From an uncultured Opitutia bacterium (lineage in GTDB: Bacteria; Verrucomicrobiota; Verrucomicrobiia; Opitutales; Opitutaceae): 64,000 nucleotides of DNA. The position numbers and the translations under genes are program-made. The stretch is from assembly GCA_903877135.1 (NCBI GenBank), contig CAIRCN010000014.1, forward strand, positions 62,001-126,000, in the 5' to 3' direction. Shown here in pieces: positions 44,689 to 53,638 of the stretch (position 1 is its first letter; every line of letters starts with the position of its first letter). Below the pieces are notes generated by a model. That model was not told the DNA's origin, ran no database searches, and worked only from the letters and a program-made list of their open reading frames with translations.

Positions 44689-46551
44689 ATGATCCGCAAA
44701 ACTGTAGGGCGCAAGCTGACGACCGCCGTGGGTCTCACTGTGCTGCTGATCGTCAGCGCTTTTGCCTACGTCAACATCCGTTCGCACGAGGAAAGCCTAC
44801 TCGCGGAGGTCGAGCGCCACGCGATCCAGATCAGCCAGACGGTGAAATCGAGCACCGAGTATGACATGCTGCTGAACGAGCCCAACCGCATCCACGAGAT
44901 CATCCGGCGTCTCGGCGAGGAGGAGAGTATCGAGCGCATCCGGATCATGAACAAGGCCGGCAAGATCACTTACTCGTCCGATGTCCGGGAGATTGGAAAG
45001 ACCGTCAACTCCCGGGCGGAGAGTTGCAGCCGCTGCCATGACGTCGATCCGCCGCTCGAACGTCTCGAAATGAGGGCGCGGACCCGTGTCTTCCGGCGTC
45101 CGAACGACAGCAGCCGGGCGCTGGGCGTTATCACGCCGATCTACAACCAGCCGTCGTGCTGGACGGCGGACTGCCACGCGCATCCGAAATCGCGGAAGGT
45201 CCTGGGCGTCTTCGACGTCGTCATGCCGCTCGCGGCGGTCGACGCGGACCTGCGCGTCGGGCGCATCGAGATTGTTGTCTTCGCGGCCAGCGCCGTCCTC
45301 GCGCTGAGCCTCATCACCGCTTTTTTTGTGCGGCGCTGGGTCAGCGAGCCGGTCAAGCAGCTGGTCGCAGCGACCCAGCGCGTGGCCGGCGGCGATCTCA
45401 GCCAGGCCATTGACGAGACGCGCCGGGACGAACTCGGCCTGCTCGCGCGGTCCTTCAACCACATGACGCGGAAGATATCGGAGGCGCGCCTGCAACTCGT
45501 GCAGTCCGACAAGCTGGCCTCGCTTGGCCGCCTCGCCGCGGGCGTCGCCCACGAGATCAACAACCCCCTGACCGGTGTGTTGACTTACAGCAGCATGATG
45601 CTCAGACGGGCGCGCACACCCGACGAGCAGGAAGACCTCAAGGTCATCGTCCGGGAGACCATCCGCTGCCGCGACATCGTCAAGAGCCTGCTCGACTTCG
45701 CCCGCCAGAGCGTGCCGACCAAGCGGGAGTCTAACATCAACGAGGCGATCCTGCGGGCCAGCTCGGTCGTAGAGCGCCAGCTCTCGCTGAGCCGCATCGT
45801 TGTCATGAAGGACCTGCAACCCGGCCTCCCGCACCCGGTCATGGATTCCAACCAGATGGAGCAGGTGTTCATGAACCTGATCGTGAATGCGGCGGACGCC
45901 ATCGGTCCGGAAGGCGGCAAGATCGTCCTGCGCTCGTCGGCTGTCAGCCTCTCGCCGGTCGGCGTCGTGCAGATCAAGCACGCGGTTTGCCCGAAGCGGC
46001 ACAACCTGATCGATGGCGAGGTGCGGTTCGAAGGCAAACCCTCGATCCGGATCAAGGCGCGTTGCGATGGCCAGGAGGGCTTCATCCACTTTGATCCGGT
46101 GTATGGAAACGCCGCGCACCGCCACGGGTTCATTTGCGACGACCAGAAGAAGGCCCAGTTTGTATGCCCCGAATGCTCGACCTCCCTGGTCAGCGAGGGC
46201 CGGACCTGCCCGCGCTGCGGTGGTCCCGTCCTGACCTTCGAGGCCCCGCCGAAAGGCTTCGTGGAAACTTGCACGCGCAAGAAATGCGGCTGGCAGCGCT
46301 GGATGGATATCGACGCGGCCGGCGACCGGGAATTCATCGAGATTCAGGTTCGCGACTCCGGCTGCGGCATCTCCGCCGAGGAGTTGGTGAAGATTTACGA
46401 GCCGTTCTATTCCACGAAGGGCGCCAAGGGTACGGGTCTCGGGCTCTCGGTGGCGTGGGGCATCATCGACAGTCACAACGGCTCCATCAAGGTGGAGAGC
46501 ATGGTGGGCAAAGGCACCACGTTCACCGTCCGAATACCGGTCAAACCATGA
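44689..46551 (+). CDS. c-haem sensor histidine kinase with zinc-ribbon insert in the ATPase domain
   Basis: 620-residue membrane kinase. N-terminal helix (about 12-30); an outer sensing domain to about 190 with two haem-like motifs, CSRCH (113-117) and the wider CWTADCH (157-163, Cx4CH); second helix 193-214; HAMP; HisKA with VAHEINNPLTG (phospho-His289); HATPase N box around Asn400 (NLIVNAADAI), G1 DSGCGIS (556-562), F box YEPFYSTK, G2 GTGLGLS. Between N and G1 lie about 155 residues instead of the usual 30-40. The insert (about 420-547) has Cys434, 459, 483, 493/496, 507/510, 528 and 533, forming a zinc-ribbon-like unit (CPEC...CPRCGG). Good AAGGAG site at 44677. Operon with two regulators by ATGA-type overlaps. 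Confidence 0.9.
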   Translation: MIRKTVGRKLTTAVGLTVLLIVSAFAYVNIRSHEESLLAEVERHAIQISQTVKSSTEYDMLLNEPNRIHEIIRRLGEEESIERIRIMNKAGKITYSSDVREIGKTVNSRAESCSRCHDVDPPLERLEMRARTRVFRRPNDSSRALGVITPIYNQPSCWTADCHAHPKSRKVLGVFDVVMPLAAVDADLRVGRIEIVVFAASAVLALSLITAFFVRRWVSEPVKQLVAATQRVAGGDLSQAIDETRRDELGLLARSFNHMTRKISEARLQLVQSDKLASLGRLAAGVAHEINNPLTGVLTYSSMMLRRARTPDEQEDLKVIVRETIRCRDIVKSLLDFARQSVPTKRESNINEAILRASSVVERQLSLSRIVVMKDLQPGLPHPVMDSNQMEQVFMNLIVNAADAIGPEGGKIVLRSSAVSLSPVGVVQIKHAVCPKRHNLIDGEVRFEGKPSIRIKARCDGQEGFIHFDPVYGNAAHRHGFICDDQKKAQFVCPECSTSLVSEGRTCPRCGGPVLTFEAPPKGFVETCTRKKCGWQRWMDIDAAGDREFIEIQVRDSGCGISAEELVKIYEPFYSTKGAKGTGLGLSVAWGIIDSHNGSIKVESMVGKGTTFTVRIPVKP

Positions 46552-47366
46552 GCTCTGTGCGTGACATTCTCGTGATCGACGACGAGCCGGTGGTCCTGCA
46601 GGGCGTGGAGCGAATCTGCCGCGGCGAGGGCCTGGCCGTCGACACGGCGACCGGCGGCGTGACCGGCCTGCAGCAACTCGAAAAACACGCCTACCGGCTG
46701 ATCCTTTGCGACATCATGATGGAGGACCTGGACGGCTTCGGGTTTCTGGCGGAGTCCCGCCGCCGGGGCAACCGCTCGCCCGTCGTCCTCGCCTCGGGCT
46801 ATTCCACCGGCGAGAATGCGATCCGCTCCCTGCAGTGCGGGGCCTTTGACTACGTCGCCAAGCCGTTTACTGCGGACGAGCTCATGGCCGTCATCCGGCG
46901 GGCGCTGAATTACAGCTCTCTGCTGGCGGAGAACCCGGAGGCGTTGCCGGCGACCGCGCCTCGCGCCGAAAATATCCACCGCCTCGGCCGCGTGAGCTGG
47001 GCGGCGTCAAAACTGGAGGGCACGGTGGTCATCGGCGTCGACGATCTCTTCGTCAATACGATCCAGGGACTGCGGAGCGTCGAACTCGCGCCCGTTGGAG
47101 CCTATCTTGTGCAGGGGACGGGCTGCGCGACGATCGTCTCGACCGACGGCCTCGCCCACAGCGTCATGTGCCCGGTGAGCGGACAGGTGCTCCAGGCTCA
47201 CGCCGAGGCGGCGGCGAATATTTCCATGATCGAGAAGGACCCGTTCGGAGCGGGTTGGCTCTACCGGCTGCTGCCCTCCGACTTGGAATACAGCTTCAGG
47301 TGTCTTACTTTCCCGTCGGATCCAATTGATCAGTGGCAAGTGCATCAAAAAGGAGAAACATCATGA
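46548..47366 (+). CDS. response regulator with GcvH-like C-terminal domain (1)
   Basis: 272 residues. The receiver (1-125) has the acidic pocket VIDDEP, phospho-acceptor Asp55 in ILCDIMM and Lys105 in AKPFTADEL. It has no DNA-binding domain. Residues about 147-250 match the glycine-cleavage H protein fold: RVSWAASKLEGTVVIGVDDLFVNTIQG, VELAPVGAYLVQG, CPVSGQVLQAH and DPFGAGWLYRL. In real GcvH the lipoyl Lys lies 11 residues before the G of PVSG; here that residue is Gly201, so no lipoyl group can be attached. Overlaps the kinase by 4 bases. Confidence 0.88.
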   Translation: MSSVRDILVIDDEPVVLQGVERICRGEGLAVDTATGGVTGLQQLEKHAYRLILCDIMMEDLDGFGFLAESRRRGNRSPVVLASGYSTGENAIRSLQCGAFDYVAKPFTADELMAVIRRALNYSSLLAENPEALPATAPRAENIHRLGRVSWAASKLEGTVVIGVDDLFVNTIQGLRSVELAPVGAYLVQGTGCATIVSTDGLAHSVMCPVSGQVLQAHAEAAANISMIEKDPFGAGWLYRLLPSDLEYSFRCLTFPSDPIDQWQVHQKGETS

Positions 47367-48532
47367 TTATCGGCATTTTTATTATCTTCGCCCTTATTGC
47401 TTTCGCTGTCGATCTGGCGGCGCGCAAAATTCTCGAGCGCGTCCGCGTCCGACGCCGGCTCCTGGAGCGTGAGGAGGCGCTCGCGGTGAGCCTGAAACTC
47501 AATTTCTTAAGCGAGGCCCCGACGCTCAAGCGCGCCGAGGTCGACAACCCCGGCGCCCGCATCCTCTGCGTCGACGATGAGGAGATCGTCCTGGACAGTT
47601 TCCGCAAGATTCTCGTCCTGGACGGCTACTCGGTCGACACAGTGCAGACGGGACCCGAGGCGCTGGGGCTCATCCAGACGCGCCACTACGATTTTGTTTT
47701 CACCGACCTGCGGATGCCAGCCATGGACGGTGTCGAGGTGGCGAAGTCCGTCAAGCACATGCGCCCTGACGTCGACGTGGTCATCATCACCGGCTACGCG
47801 ACGGTCGAGACGGCGGTCGAGTGCATGAAATCTGGTGCATTGGATTACGTGCAGAAGCCTTTCACCGAGGACGAACTGCGGGCGTTTGTGCGAAAGGCAC
47901 TGATCAAGCGGCAAGACCAGATCGCGAAGCGGTTACTGCCGAAGATCCGCATCACGCAAGGAACCGAATCGGGCGCCATCCTGGCGGGCGAATTTTCCAT
48001 CCCCGGCGGCGTGTGGATTTCCAAGGGCCATTGCTGGGCCAGCCTGTCGGAAGACGGCGCAGCTAGGATTGGCATGGATGATTTTGCAAAGAAACTGATC
48101 GGCCGCGTGGATGCCTACGAAATGCCTGCGCCCGATGCCATGGTGCGGGCGGGGCAGCCGTTGTTTGCAGTCCGCCAAGGCACCCGCCGTATCCAGTTTC
48201 ACGCCCCCGTCAGCGGTCGCGTGGTCCGGGTCAACCCCGCCTTGCCGGCTATGAAGCAAAGACCGGGTGTGAGCCCTTATCACAACCACTGGGTCTGCGA
48301 GATCGCCGGAGAAGATCTGGGTGTTGAAATCCCGACGCTCAAGATTGGCAGTTCGGCAGTGGCTCTGTTTCAGGAAGACATCGGTCGGTTCACCGGCTTG
48401 ATGCGCGATGTGGCCAAGTCGGAGTATCCTGGAGACGTCGCGGACCACGTCCTGTGCATCGGCGCGCTGGAGGCATTGACGGATGACCAGTGGAATCGGG
48501 TGGCCGGAGACTTTTTTGGCAGATCCGGTTGA
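47363..48532 (+). CDS. membrane-anchored response regulator with GcvH-like domain (2)
   Basis: 389 residues. An N-terminal membrane helix (IIGIFIIFALIAFAVDLAARKIL), then a receiver (about 64-183) with VDDEE, Asp115 in VFTDLRMPAMDG and Lys165 in YVQKPFTEDEL, then a GcvH-like domain (about 215-320: GGVWISKGHCWASLSEDGAARIGMDDFA, QPLFAVRQGTRR, APVSGRVVRVNPAL). The lipoyl-Lys position is Thr274. A last unrecognised part (320-389) has LGVEIPTLKIG and ALEALTDDQWNRV. RBS AAGGAG at 47349-47354 decides the start; ATGA overlap with the previous gene. No output DNA-binding domain. Confidence 0.88.
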   Translation: MIIGIFIIFALIAFAVDLAARKILERVRVRRRLLEREEALAVSLKLNFLSEAPTLKRAEVDNPGARILCVDDEEIVLDSFRKILVLDGYSVDTVQTGPEALGLIQTRHYDFVFTDLRMPAMDGVEVAKSVKHMRPDVDVVIITGYATVETAVECMKSGALDYVQKPFTEDELRAFVRKALIKRQDQIAKRLLPKIRITQGTESGAILAGEFSIPGGVWISKGHCWASLSEDGAARIGMDDFAKKLIGRVDAYEMPAPDAMVRAGQPLFAVRQGTRRIQFHAPVSGRVVRVNPALPAMKQRPGVSPYHNHWVCEIAGEDLGVEIPTLKIGSSAVALFQEDIGRFTGLMRDVAKSEYPGDVADHVLCIGALEALTDDQWNRVAGDFFGRSG

Positions 48533-48879
48533 CTCTGTTTTGCCGCGGGCGACCCTCTTCGGCTGGGCATTATGCAGCGTCTGCGGCACAACGCAACTGC
48601 CTGACATCACAGTGGACCGTGCGATTCTGCAATAGCACTGCCCAGATCGATTCGGATTTGTCGTGTGGCAATAGGCACGAATCTGGCACACATCGTCAGA
48701 CTACGCTGTTGCGGTAGGGAACTTATCCCCAAACTGACGGCCCTTTTTGTATCGGAAAATGGAGGGCATGGTGCCTGACTTCGGCCAAGGCTGCGTCGGG
48801 CATGACAACGGATGTCCCTATCAACCGGACAGGTTGATCACAAGATGAGTGACGATGGAAGACCTCGGGTATGTAGCCG
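48533..48879. other. 347-base region without a supported gene
   Basis: Convergent gap between the signalling operon and hldD. It holds a perfect 7-base inverted repeat ATCAACC-ggaca-GGTTGAT (48820-48838). A T-run CCCTTTTTG near 48750 has no strong stem. Nothing else recognised. Confidence 0.4.
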
Positions 48880-49896
48880 CTACGCGTCCAGTTTCTTGTC
48901 CGGCACCAGATAGTTCTGCACGTAGTCGCGCACGGCGTCGGCGAGCGGGGTCATCGGACGGGTGTAGCCGGTCGCACGCAGCTTCGCGATGTCGGCTTGC
49001 GTGAAATATTGATATTTGCCGCGCAACACCTCGGGCATGTCGATGAATTCAATCGCCGGCTCGCGGCCAAGTGCCGAGAAGATGGCGCGGGTGAGCGTGA
49101 GCCAGGTGTTGGCCTCTCCGCTGCCGAGGTTGTAGAGGCCGCCCGCGGTCTTGCCCTGAGGGTGCGCCGCGAAGTGAAGCGTCATCTCTACGGCGTCCTT
49201 CACGTAGAGGAAATCGCGCTTCTGCTCGCCGTCTTTGAATTCGGGTCTGTGACTCTTGAACAACTGCACGCGGCCGGTGGCGAGGATCTGCTGGTAGGCC
49301 TTGTTCACGAGCGAGCGCATGTCGCCTTTGTGATCCTCGTTCGGGCCAAAGACGTTGAAATACTTCACGCCGGCGATGTGCTTCAGCCAGCCCTGTCGCT
49401 GCGCGTGGAGGTCGAAGAGATGCTTCGAGTAGCCATACATGTTCAACGGCCGGAGGCGGCCTAGGTCCTCGCTGCGGTCGTCCATGCCCTGCCCGCCGTC
49501 GCCATACGTGGCGGCCGAGGAGGCGTAGATGAACCGCGCCCCGTGCTCGAGCGACCAGGCGGCGAGCGCTTTGGTGACATTGTAGTTGTTGTCGATCAGG
49601 TAGCCCGCGTTGCGCTCCGTGGTCGAGGAGCACGCGCCGAGGTGAAACACGGTTGAGAACCGGCCAAAGGCGATGGGGTTCCTTGCGAGATGATCGCGGA
49701 AGACGTCGGCTTCGACGTAGTCGGCAAATTTCAGCGGCACCAGATTGCGCCATTTCTCGTCGGAGCCGAGCAGGTCGGTGATGACGATGTCGGTGTGACC
49801 GCGCTGGTTGAGCGCCCAGACCAAGGCGCTGCCGATGAAACCCGCGCCGCCTGTGACCAGAATCCGTCCGTTGAGAGTGCTCATGGTGTTACCCAT
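48880..49896 (-). CDS. hldD: ADP-L-glycero-D-manno-heptose 6-epimerase
   Basis: 338-residue short-chain dehydrogenase/epimerase that makes the heptose precursor of lipopolysaccharide inner core, so the cell very probably has LPS. Seen: ILVTGGAGFIGSALVW (NADP site), FHLGACSSTTERN, YASSAATYGDG and the catalytic YGYSKHLFD, plus VKYFNVFGPNEDHKGDMRS typical of HldD. Start at 49896 overlaps proC by 8 bases; 49884 is a valid alternative (STLNGRILV). Confidence 0.94.
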   Translation of the reverse strand: MGNTMSTLNGRILVTGGAGFIGSALVWALNQRGHTDIVITDLLGSDEKWRNLVPLKFADYVEADVFRDHLARNPIAFGRFSTVFHLGACSSTTERNAGYLIDNNYNVTKALAAWSLEHGARFIYASSAATYGDGGQGMDDRSEDLGRLRPLNMYGYSKHLFDLHAQRQGWLKHIAGVKYFNVFGPNEDHKGDMRSLVNKAYQQILATGRVQLFKSHRPEFKDGEQKRDFLYVKDAVEMTLHFAAHPQGKTAGGLYNLGSGEANTWLTLTRAIFSALGREPAIEFIDMPEVLRGKYQYFTQADIAKLRATGYTRPMTPLADAVRDYVQNYLVPDKKLDA

Positions 49897-50695
49897 CTTT
49901 TGAGAGTTCCGCGGCGCGCGCTTGTGCCGCTAGAATTGTCTCGCGCATCGTGGCGCGGAAATTGCCCGCCTCCATTTTTTTCAACCCAGCGAGCGTGGTG
50001 CCATTGGGAGAAGTGACCTGGTTACGCAGCGTTTCCGGATCAACGCCACGGCGGGCGAGCAGGCGCGCAGCACCGAGCACTGTCTCGACGGAGAGCCGGG
50101 CAGAAATTTCTGCCGGCAGGTTCGCCGCGATCCCGGCGTCGCGGAGCGCAGCCACAAACTCGAAGAGAAATGCCGGGCCGCCCGCGCTCAGCGCTGTTAC
50201 CGCATCCATGTGCTCTTCGCCGATAGGCAGATGCTGGCCGAAGGCGCCGAGCAGCGCCGCAACCGCCGCGGCGTCGGTGTCCGTCAGCGGGTGCAACGGG
50301 CAGTAGGGCGTGATGGCGGCGCCGATCGCCGCCGGTGTGTTGGGCATAGCGCGGACGAGATTGCGCGCTAGCGCGAAAACCCGCGCGAGCGTGGCGAGGC
50401 GCTTGCCGGCCAGCACCGAGATGACGAGCCGGCCCGCGGTGAGCTCGGCCAGCCGCGTGTCGGCGGCGGCGAGGTGCTGGGGCTTGAAGGCCACCACCAA
50501 CAGGTCGGCGCCGTCGAGCAATTCGTCGAGGGTCGTCGCCTGAACAATGCCGGTGCGCACCGCAAGGGCGCGAGCGCTGTGGCCCGAGGCGGTGAAGCAC
50601 GCGAGGTCAGATTTTGCGGTCGCCCCTTGCGCGATCAGTCCGTCAACCATGGCGGCAGCCAGATTCCCGGCCCCGAGGAAGGCGATTTTACTCAT
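49889..50695 (-). CDS. proC: pyrroline-5-carboxylate reductase
   Basis: 268-residue NADPH enzyme making proline in the final step. IAFLGAGNLAAAMVDGLIAQG (dinucleotide fold), VVAFKPQHL, RAMPNTPAAIGAAITPYCP and the C-terminal TALSAGGPAFLFEFVAALRDAGIAANLP with TSPNGTTLAGLKKME, all standard. The ATG at 50695 is preferred; the frame continues upstream by 25 residues into the previous gene's end. It overlaps the REC-kinase gene by 8 bases. Confidence 0.94.
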   Translation of the reverse strand: MSKIAFLGAGNLAAAMVDGLIAQGATAKSDLACFTASGHSARALAVRTGIVQATTLDELLDGADLLVVAFKPQHLAAADTRLAELTAGRLVISVLAGKRLATLARVFALARNLVRAMPNTPAAIGAAITPYCPLHPLTDTDAAAVAALLGAFGQHLPIGEEHMDAVTALSAGGPAFLFEFVAALRDAGIAANLPAEISARLSVETVLGAARLLARRGVDPETLRNQVTSPNGTTLAGLKKMEAGNFRATMRETILAAQARAAELSKDG

Positions 50696-51821
50696 CGCTA
50701 ATTTTACGTCCGCGCCGCGATTCGAGCGGATGATGCAGGACGGCGCTGGTGCCGCCGCCGGGGCGGTCAAGCAGGGAAACTTCGCCCCCGAGGTTGCGCA
50801 GGGTATGGCGGGCGATGGTTAGGCCCATGCCGACACCGACAGTGCGTTTTGAGCTGATGAACGGCTCGAAAACATGGTCTCGAATTTCCGAATCGATGCC
50901 ATGGCCATGATCCTCCACACGGATCTCGATGAATTTGCCCTCGTCAGGTTTCTCAAAGAGGCTGGTGCGAATCGAAATGGGATGCGGCTCGGTCGGCTTG
51001 TTGTCATAGGCTTCCCAAGCGTTGATAAGCACCTTGGCCAGCATTTCCTCGAAGACCTCTAAATTAGTGTCGAAAGCGAGTTCGCCAAGCGGGTTGTCGA
51101 TGTTGACGGGAGCGGTGAGTTTATACTCGCTCTGAAAACGTAGCACGCTGCTGTCGAGGAGTCGTTGGAGATTGCCTCTCGAGAGAGGCGGGCGAGACTT
51201 TACTACCAGCGAGCTGAGCTGCTTGATGATAGAAACGATGCGCTGCACTGCTTCCTCAACGTGGCCGGCATTCTTTTTAACCTGCTCCGGTTTGTCGTAG
51301 TAGGCCTTGATGAGGTCGAGATAGCCGATGACTACGCCGAGAAGGTTGTTCAGATTATGGGCAATACCCTGCGTCACGGCGCCAATGGTGGCCGCGCGGC
51401 GCGCCTCGACCAAGCGCCGCTGCAAGTCCACCATTTCCCGGTTGACGGCGACGACACGCAACTGCGTTTGGACGCGTGCCATTGTTTCGTCGAGGTCGAT
51501 GGGTTTGGTAATGTAGTCCACCGCCCCGACGCTGAGGCCCTCGATCTTGCCCTCCTTGGATGTGCGTGCGGTGATGAAGATAACGGGGATCGAGCGTGTC
51601 ACTTCGTCGGCCTGCAGGCGCTGGCAAACCTCGATACCGTCCATGTCGGGCATCATGACATCGAGGAGGATGAGATCGGGTTTTTCCTTTTTGACGAGAT
51701 CGAGCGCCTCAAGGCCGTTATAGGCGGCGACGACACGGAGACCGGAACGCTCCAATTTCCGTTTCAGCAGCTGGACGTTTATCGGCTGGTCGTCAACGAC
51801 GAGGATGGTGGGCGCGGCCAT
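50688..51821 (-). CDS. receiver-first histidine kinase, cytosolic
   Basis: 377 residues with reversed order: receiver domain (1-125) with ILVVDDQPIN, Asp53 region LILLDVMMPDMDG and ITKPIDLDE, then a dimerisation region with GIAHNLNNLLGVVIGYL (His in the HNLNN motif) and an ATPase domain (VFEEMLAKVLINAWEAYDNK, EDHGHGID, FEPFISSK, VGMGLTIARH). No membrane segment or HAMP, so it is a soluble two-component hybrid fed by some other kinase. Short overlap with proC, and 36 bp after folD on the same strand. Confidence 0.88.
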   Translation of the reverse strand: MAAPTILVVDDQPINVQLLKRKLERSGLRVVAAYNGLEALDLVKKEKPDLILLDVMMPDMDGIEVCQRLQADEVTRSIPVIFITARTSKEGKIEGLSVGAVDYITKPIDLDETMARVQTQLRVVAVNREMVDLQRRLVEARRAATIGAVTQGIAHNLNNLLGVVIGYLDLIKAYYDKPEQVKKNAGHVEEAVQRIVSIIKQLSSLVVKSRPPLSRGNLQRLLDSSVLRFQSEYKLTAPVNIDNPLGELAFDTNLEVFEEMLAKVLINAWEAYDNKPTEPHPISIRTSLFEKPDEGKFIEIRVEDHGHGIDSEIRDHVFEPFISSKRTVGVGMGLTIARHTLRNLGGEVSLLDRPGGGTSAVLHHPLESRRGRKISDE

Positions 51822-51856
51822 TGGGGCAGGAAAACAATCCGCCGGCCGGGTGCAAG

Positions 51857-52732
51857 CTAGTGCGCGCGGGCCTGCCGATAGGCCTTCATGGTGTTTTTCA
51901 TCAGCATCGCGACCGTCATCGGGCCGACACCGCCAGGGACGGGCGTGATTTTGCTCGCGAGCATGGAGACGGTGGGGAAATGCACGTCGCCGGTCAGGCG
52001 GTAACCACTCTTTTTCGTCGGGTCGGCGACGCGGTTGATGCCCACGTCGATGACGACAGCGCCGGGTTTGACCATGTCGGCGGTGACGAACTCGGCGCGG
52101 CCGATGGCGGCGATCAGCACGTCGGCCTGTCGCGTGATGGATGGTAGGTCTGCCGTGGCAGAGTGGCAGATGGTGACGGTGGCGTTGGCGCCGGGCTGCT
52201 TCTGCACCGCCAGCAGGGCGATCGGCTTGCCGACGATGAGGGAGCGGCCGAGCACGACGACGTGCTTGCCCTTCAGGTTGACGCCGCTGCGGGCGAGCAA
52301 CTCCATGATGCCGGCGGGCGTGCAGGCGACGAAGCCGGTAGCATCTTCCTGCGCGACCTTGCCGAGATTCACGGTGTTGAAGCCGTCAACGTCCTTGTCG
52401 GGCGACACGCGCCGAAAGACGGCGACCTCGTCGATGTGCTTCGGCAGCGGAGATTGCACGAGGATGCCGTCGACAGTCGGGTCGGCGTTGAGCTCGTCCA
52501 GCAGGGCAAAAAGCTCGTCCTGCGTGATCGTGACCGGCGGCAAAATCACGCGGCTGGTGAGCCCGATCTCCTTCGCGGTCATTTCCTTCTTCTTCACATA
52601 CGACATTGAGGCGGGATCGTTACCCACGCGCACTAGCGCAATGCAGGGAGGGCGGCCGGCGAGCGCCGCGACCTCGGCTTTGAGTTCCGCGACAATGGCT
52701 GCCGCGATTTGGTTACCGTCGATCAGTTCCAT
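51857..52732 (-). CDS. folD: methylenetetrahydrofolate dehydrogenase / cyclohydrolase
   Basis: 291-residue bifunctional folate enzyme interconverting 5,10-methylene- and 10-formyl-THF. Active-site Lys in [16 protein letters not shown], substrate motif [15 protein letters not shown], cofactor loop [16 protein letters not shown], and the end [29 protein letters not shown]. Start at 52732 ([10 protein letters not shown]); a further ATG adds four residues. Full length. Confidence 0.95.
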   Translation of the reverse strand: MELIDGNQIAAAIVAELKAEVAALAGRPPCIALVRVGNDPASMSYVKKKEMTAKEIGLTSRVILPPVTITQDELFALLDELNADPTVDGILVQSPLPKHIDEVAVFRRVSPDKDVDGFNTVNLGKVAQEDATGFVACTPAGIMELLARSGVNLKGKHVVVLGRSLIVGKPIALLAVQKQPGANATVTICHSATADLPSITRQADVLIAAIGRAEFVTADMVKPGAVVIDVGINRVADPTKKSGYRLTGDVHFPTVSMLASKITPVPGGVGPMTVAMLMKNTMKAYRQARAH

Positions 52733-52816
52733 AGGCACAAGCATCCACGAATCGCACGGAAGACACGAAGCGGGAAATCACTTTCGAGAGCTTAGTGAAT
52801 TTCGTGATAAAACAGA

Positions 52817-53638
52817 TTACCGCAACTGCAGGCTCTCGACGGCGATCACGATTTCCTTGCCATCGGCGGTGGCCTTGGCGGCGCCGTAAACGACGACCAG
52901 GTGGTCGGTGTATTTCTCGATCTGCTCGGTGAGGAGAAGCTTGCTGACGTCAATATAGGCGAAGCGCACGCCGGCCTCGTCGTTGAGCGCCCAGTCGTAG
53001 GGGCGGCGCGGGTGGAACGGGCTGCGTGTAGAAACGAAACGGCCTTGGAAAAGGCGGGGCAAGGTGCTGGAACCACCGTCGCCAAGATTGACCATCGGAG
53101 CCGGCCGGCCCGCGGTGGTGACGCCGTAGGCGACAGGCGTGATCGGGGCGGGGGAGACCGAAATGGTGCTGCCGGTAGCGACGGCCGGCGTCGTGGCGAT
53201 CGGCGGCAGATAGCCGGGCACGCCGCCGATCTGGATGTAGCCAACGATCTTTTTCGCGAGGCGAATCTGTGTCCACTTGCCCTGCAAGCCGGTGATTTCG
53301 GCCTTGTCGCCCGGTTCCATAGTGGTGAGCACGCCTGCTTCCGGTTTCGGGGCGAAGTGGATGGGCGCGCCTACACGCACGTCGAGGCTCTTCTGGATGT
53401 CGCGGTTGAGCACGTAGCCCTCGAACGGTCCGGGCAACTCGACGGCCAGCCAACCGGCCGGCGTGGTCGAGACGGTATTGGGTGCGACTGCGGGTTCGGA
53501 GCCGGCTTTCAGAAACGTGATCGCGGGCGACGCGTCGCTGGGCTGGGTGTGCACCGCCGTCGTGGCGGTGAGGGGTGCGGCGGCGAGCGAGCCGGCCGCG
53601 GCGAGCAGCGTGGCGAGCAGGGCGAGTTTAGTCTTCAT
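52817..53638 (-). CDS. exported SH3-like domain protein
   Basis: 273 residues with signal peptide (KLALLATLLAAAGSLAAA). Two segments look like bacterial SH3 repeats (VHTQPSDASPAITFLKAGSE..VELPGPFEGYVLNRDI and GVLTTMEPGDKAEITGLQGKWTQIRLAKKIVGYI). After a Thr/Pro/Ser-rich linker comes a conserved-looking unit (PRLFQGRFVSTRSPFHPRRPYDWALNDEAGVRFAYID). It probably binds the cell wall or surface; role not known. It is 11 bases overlapped by the pseudouridine synthase gene. Confidence 0.65.
   Translation of the reverse strand: MKTKLALLATLLAAAGSLAAAPLTATTAVHTQPSDASPAITFLKAGSEPAVAPNTVSTTPAGWLAVELPGPFEGYVLNRDIQKSLDVRVGAPIHFAPKPEAGVLTTMEPGDKAEITGLQGKWTQIRLAKKIVGYIQIGGVPGYLPPIATTPAVATGSTISVSPAPITPVAYGVTTAGRPAPMVNLGDGGSSTLPRLFQGRFVSTRSPFHPRRPYDWALNDEAGVRFAYIDVSKLLLTEQIEKYTDHLVVVYGAAKATADGKEIVIAVESLQLR

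Noticed and set aside
46983-47300. Lipoylated H-protein of glycine cleavage
   Set aside because: GcvH-like fold only; the lipoyl lysine is replaced by Gly (and Thr in the next gene) and the domain is fused to a receiver.
48820-48838. Terminator after the signalling operon
   Set aside because: Perfect 7-base inverted repeat but no T-run follows on either strand; kept only as a palindrome.
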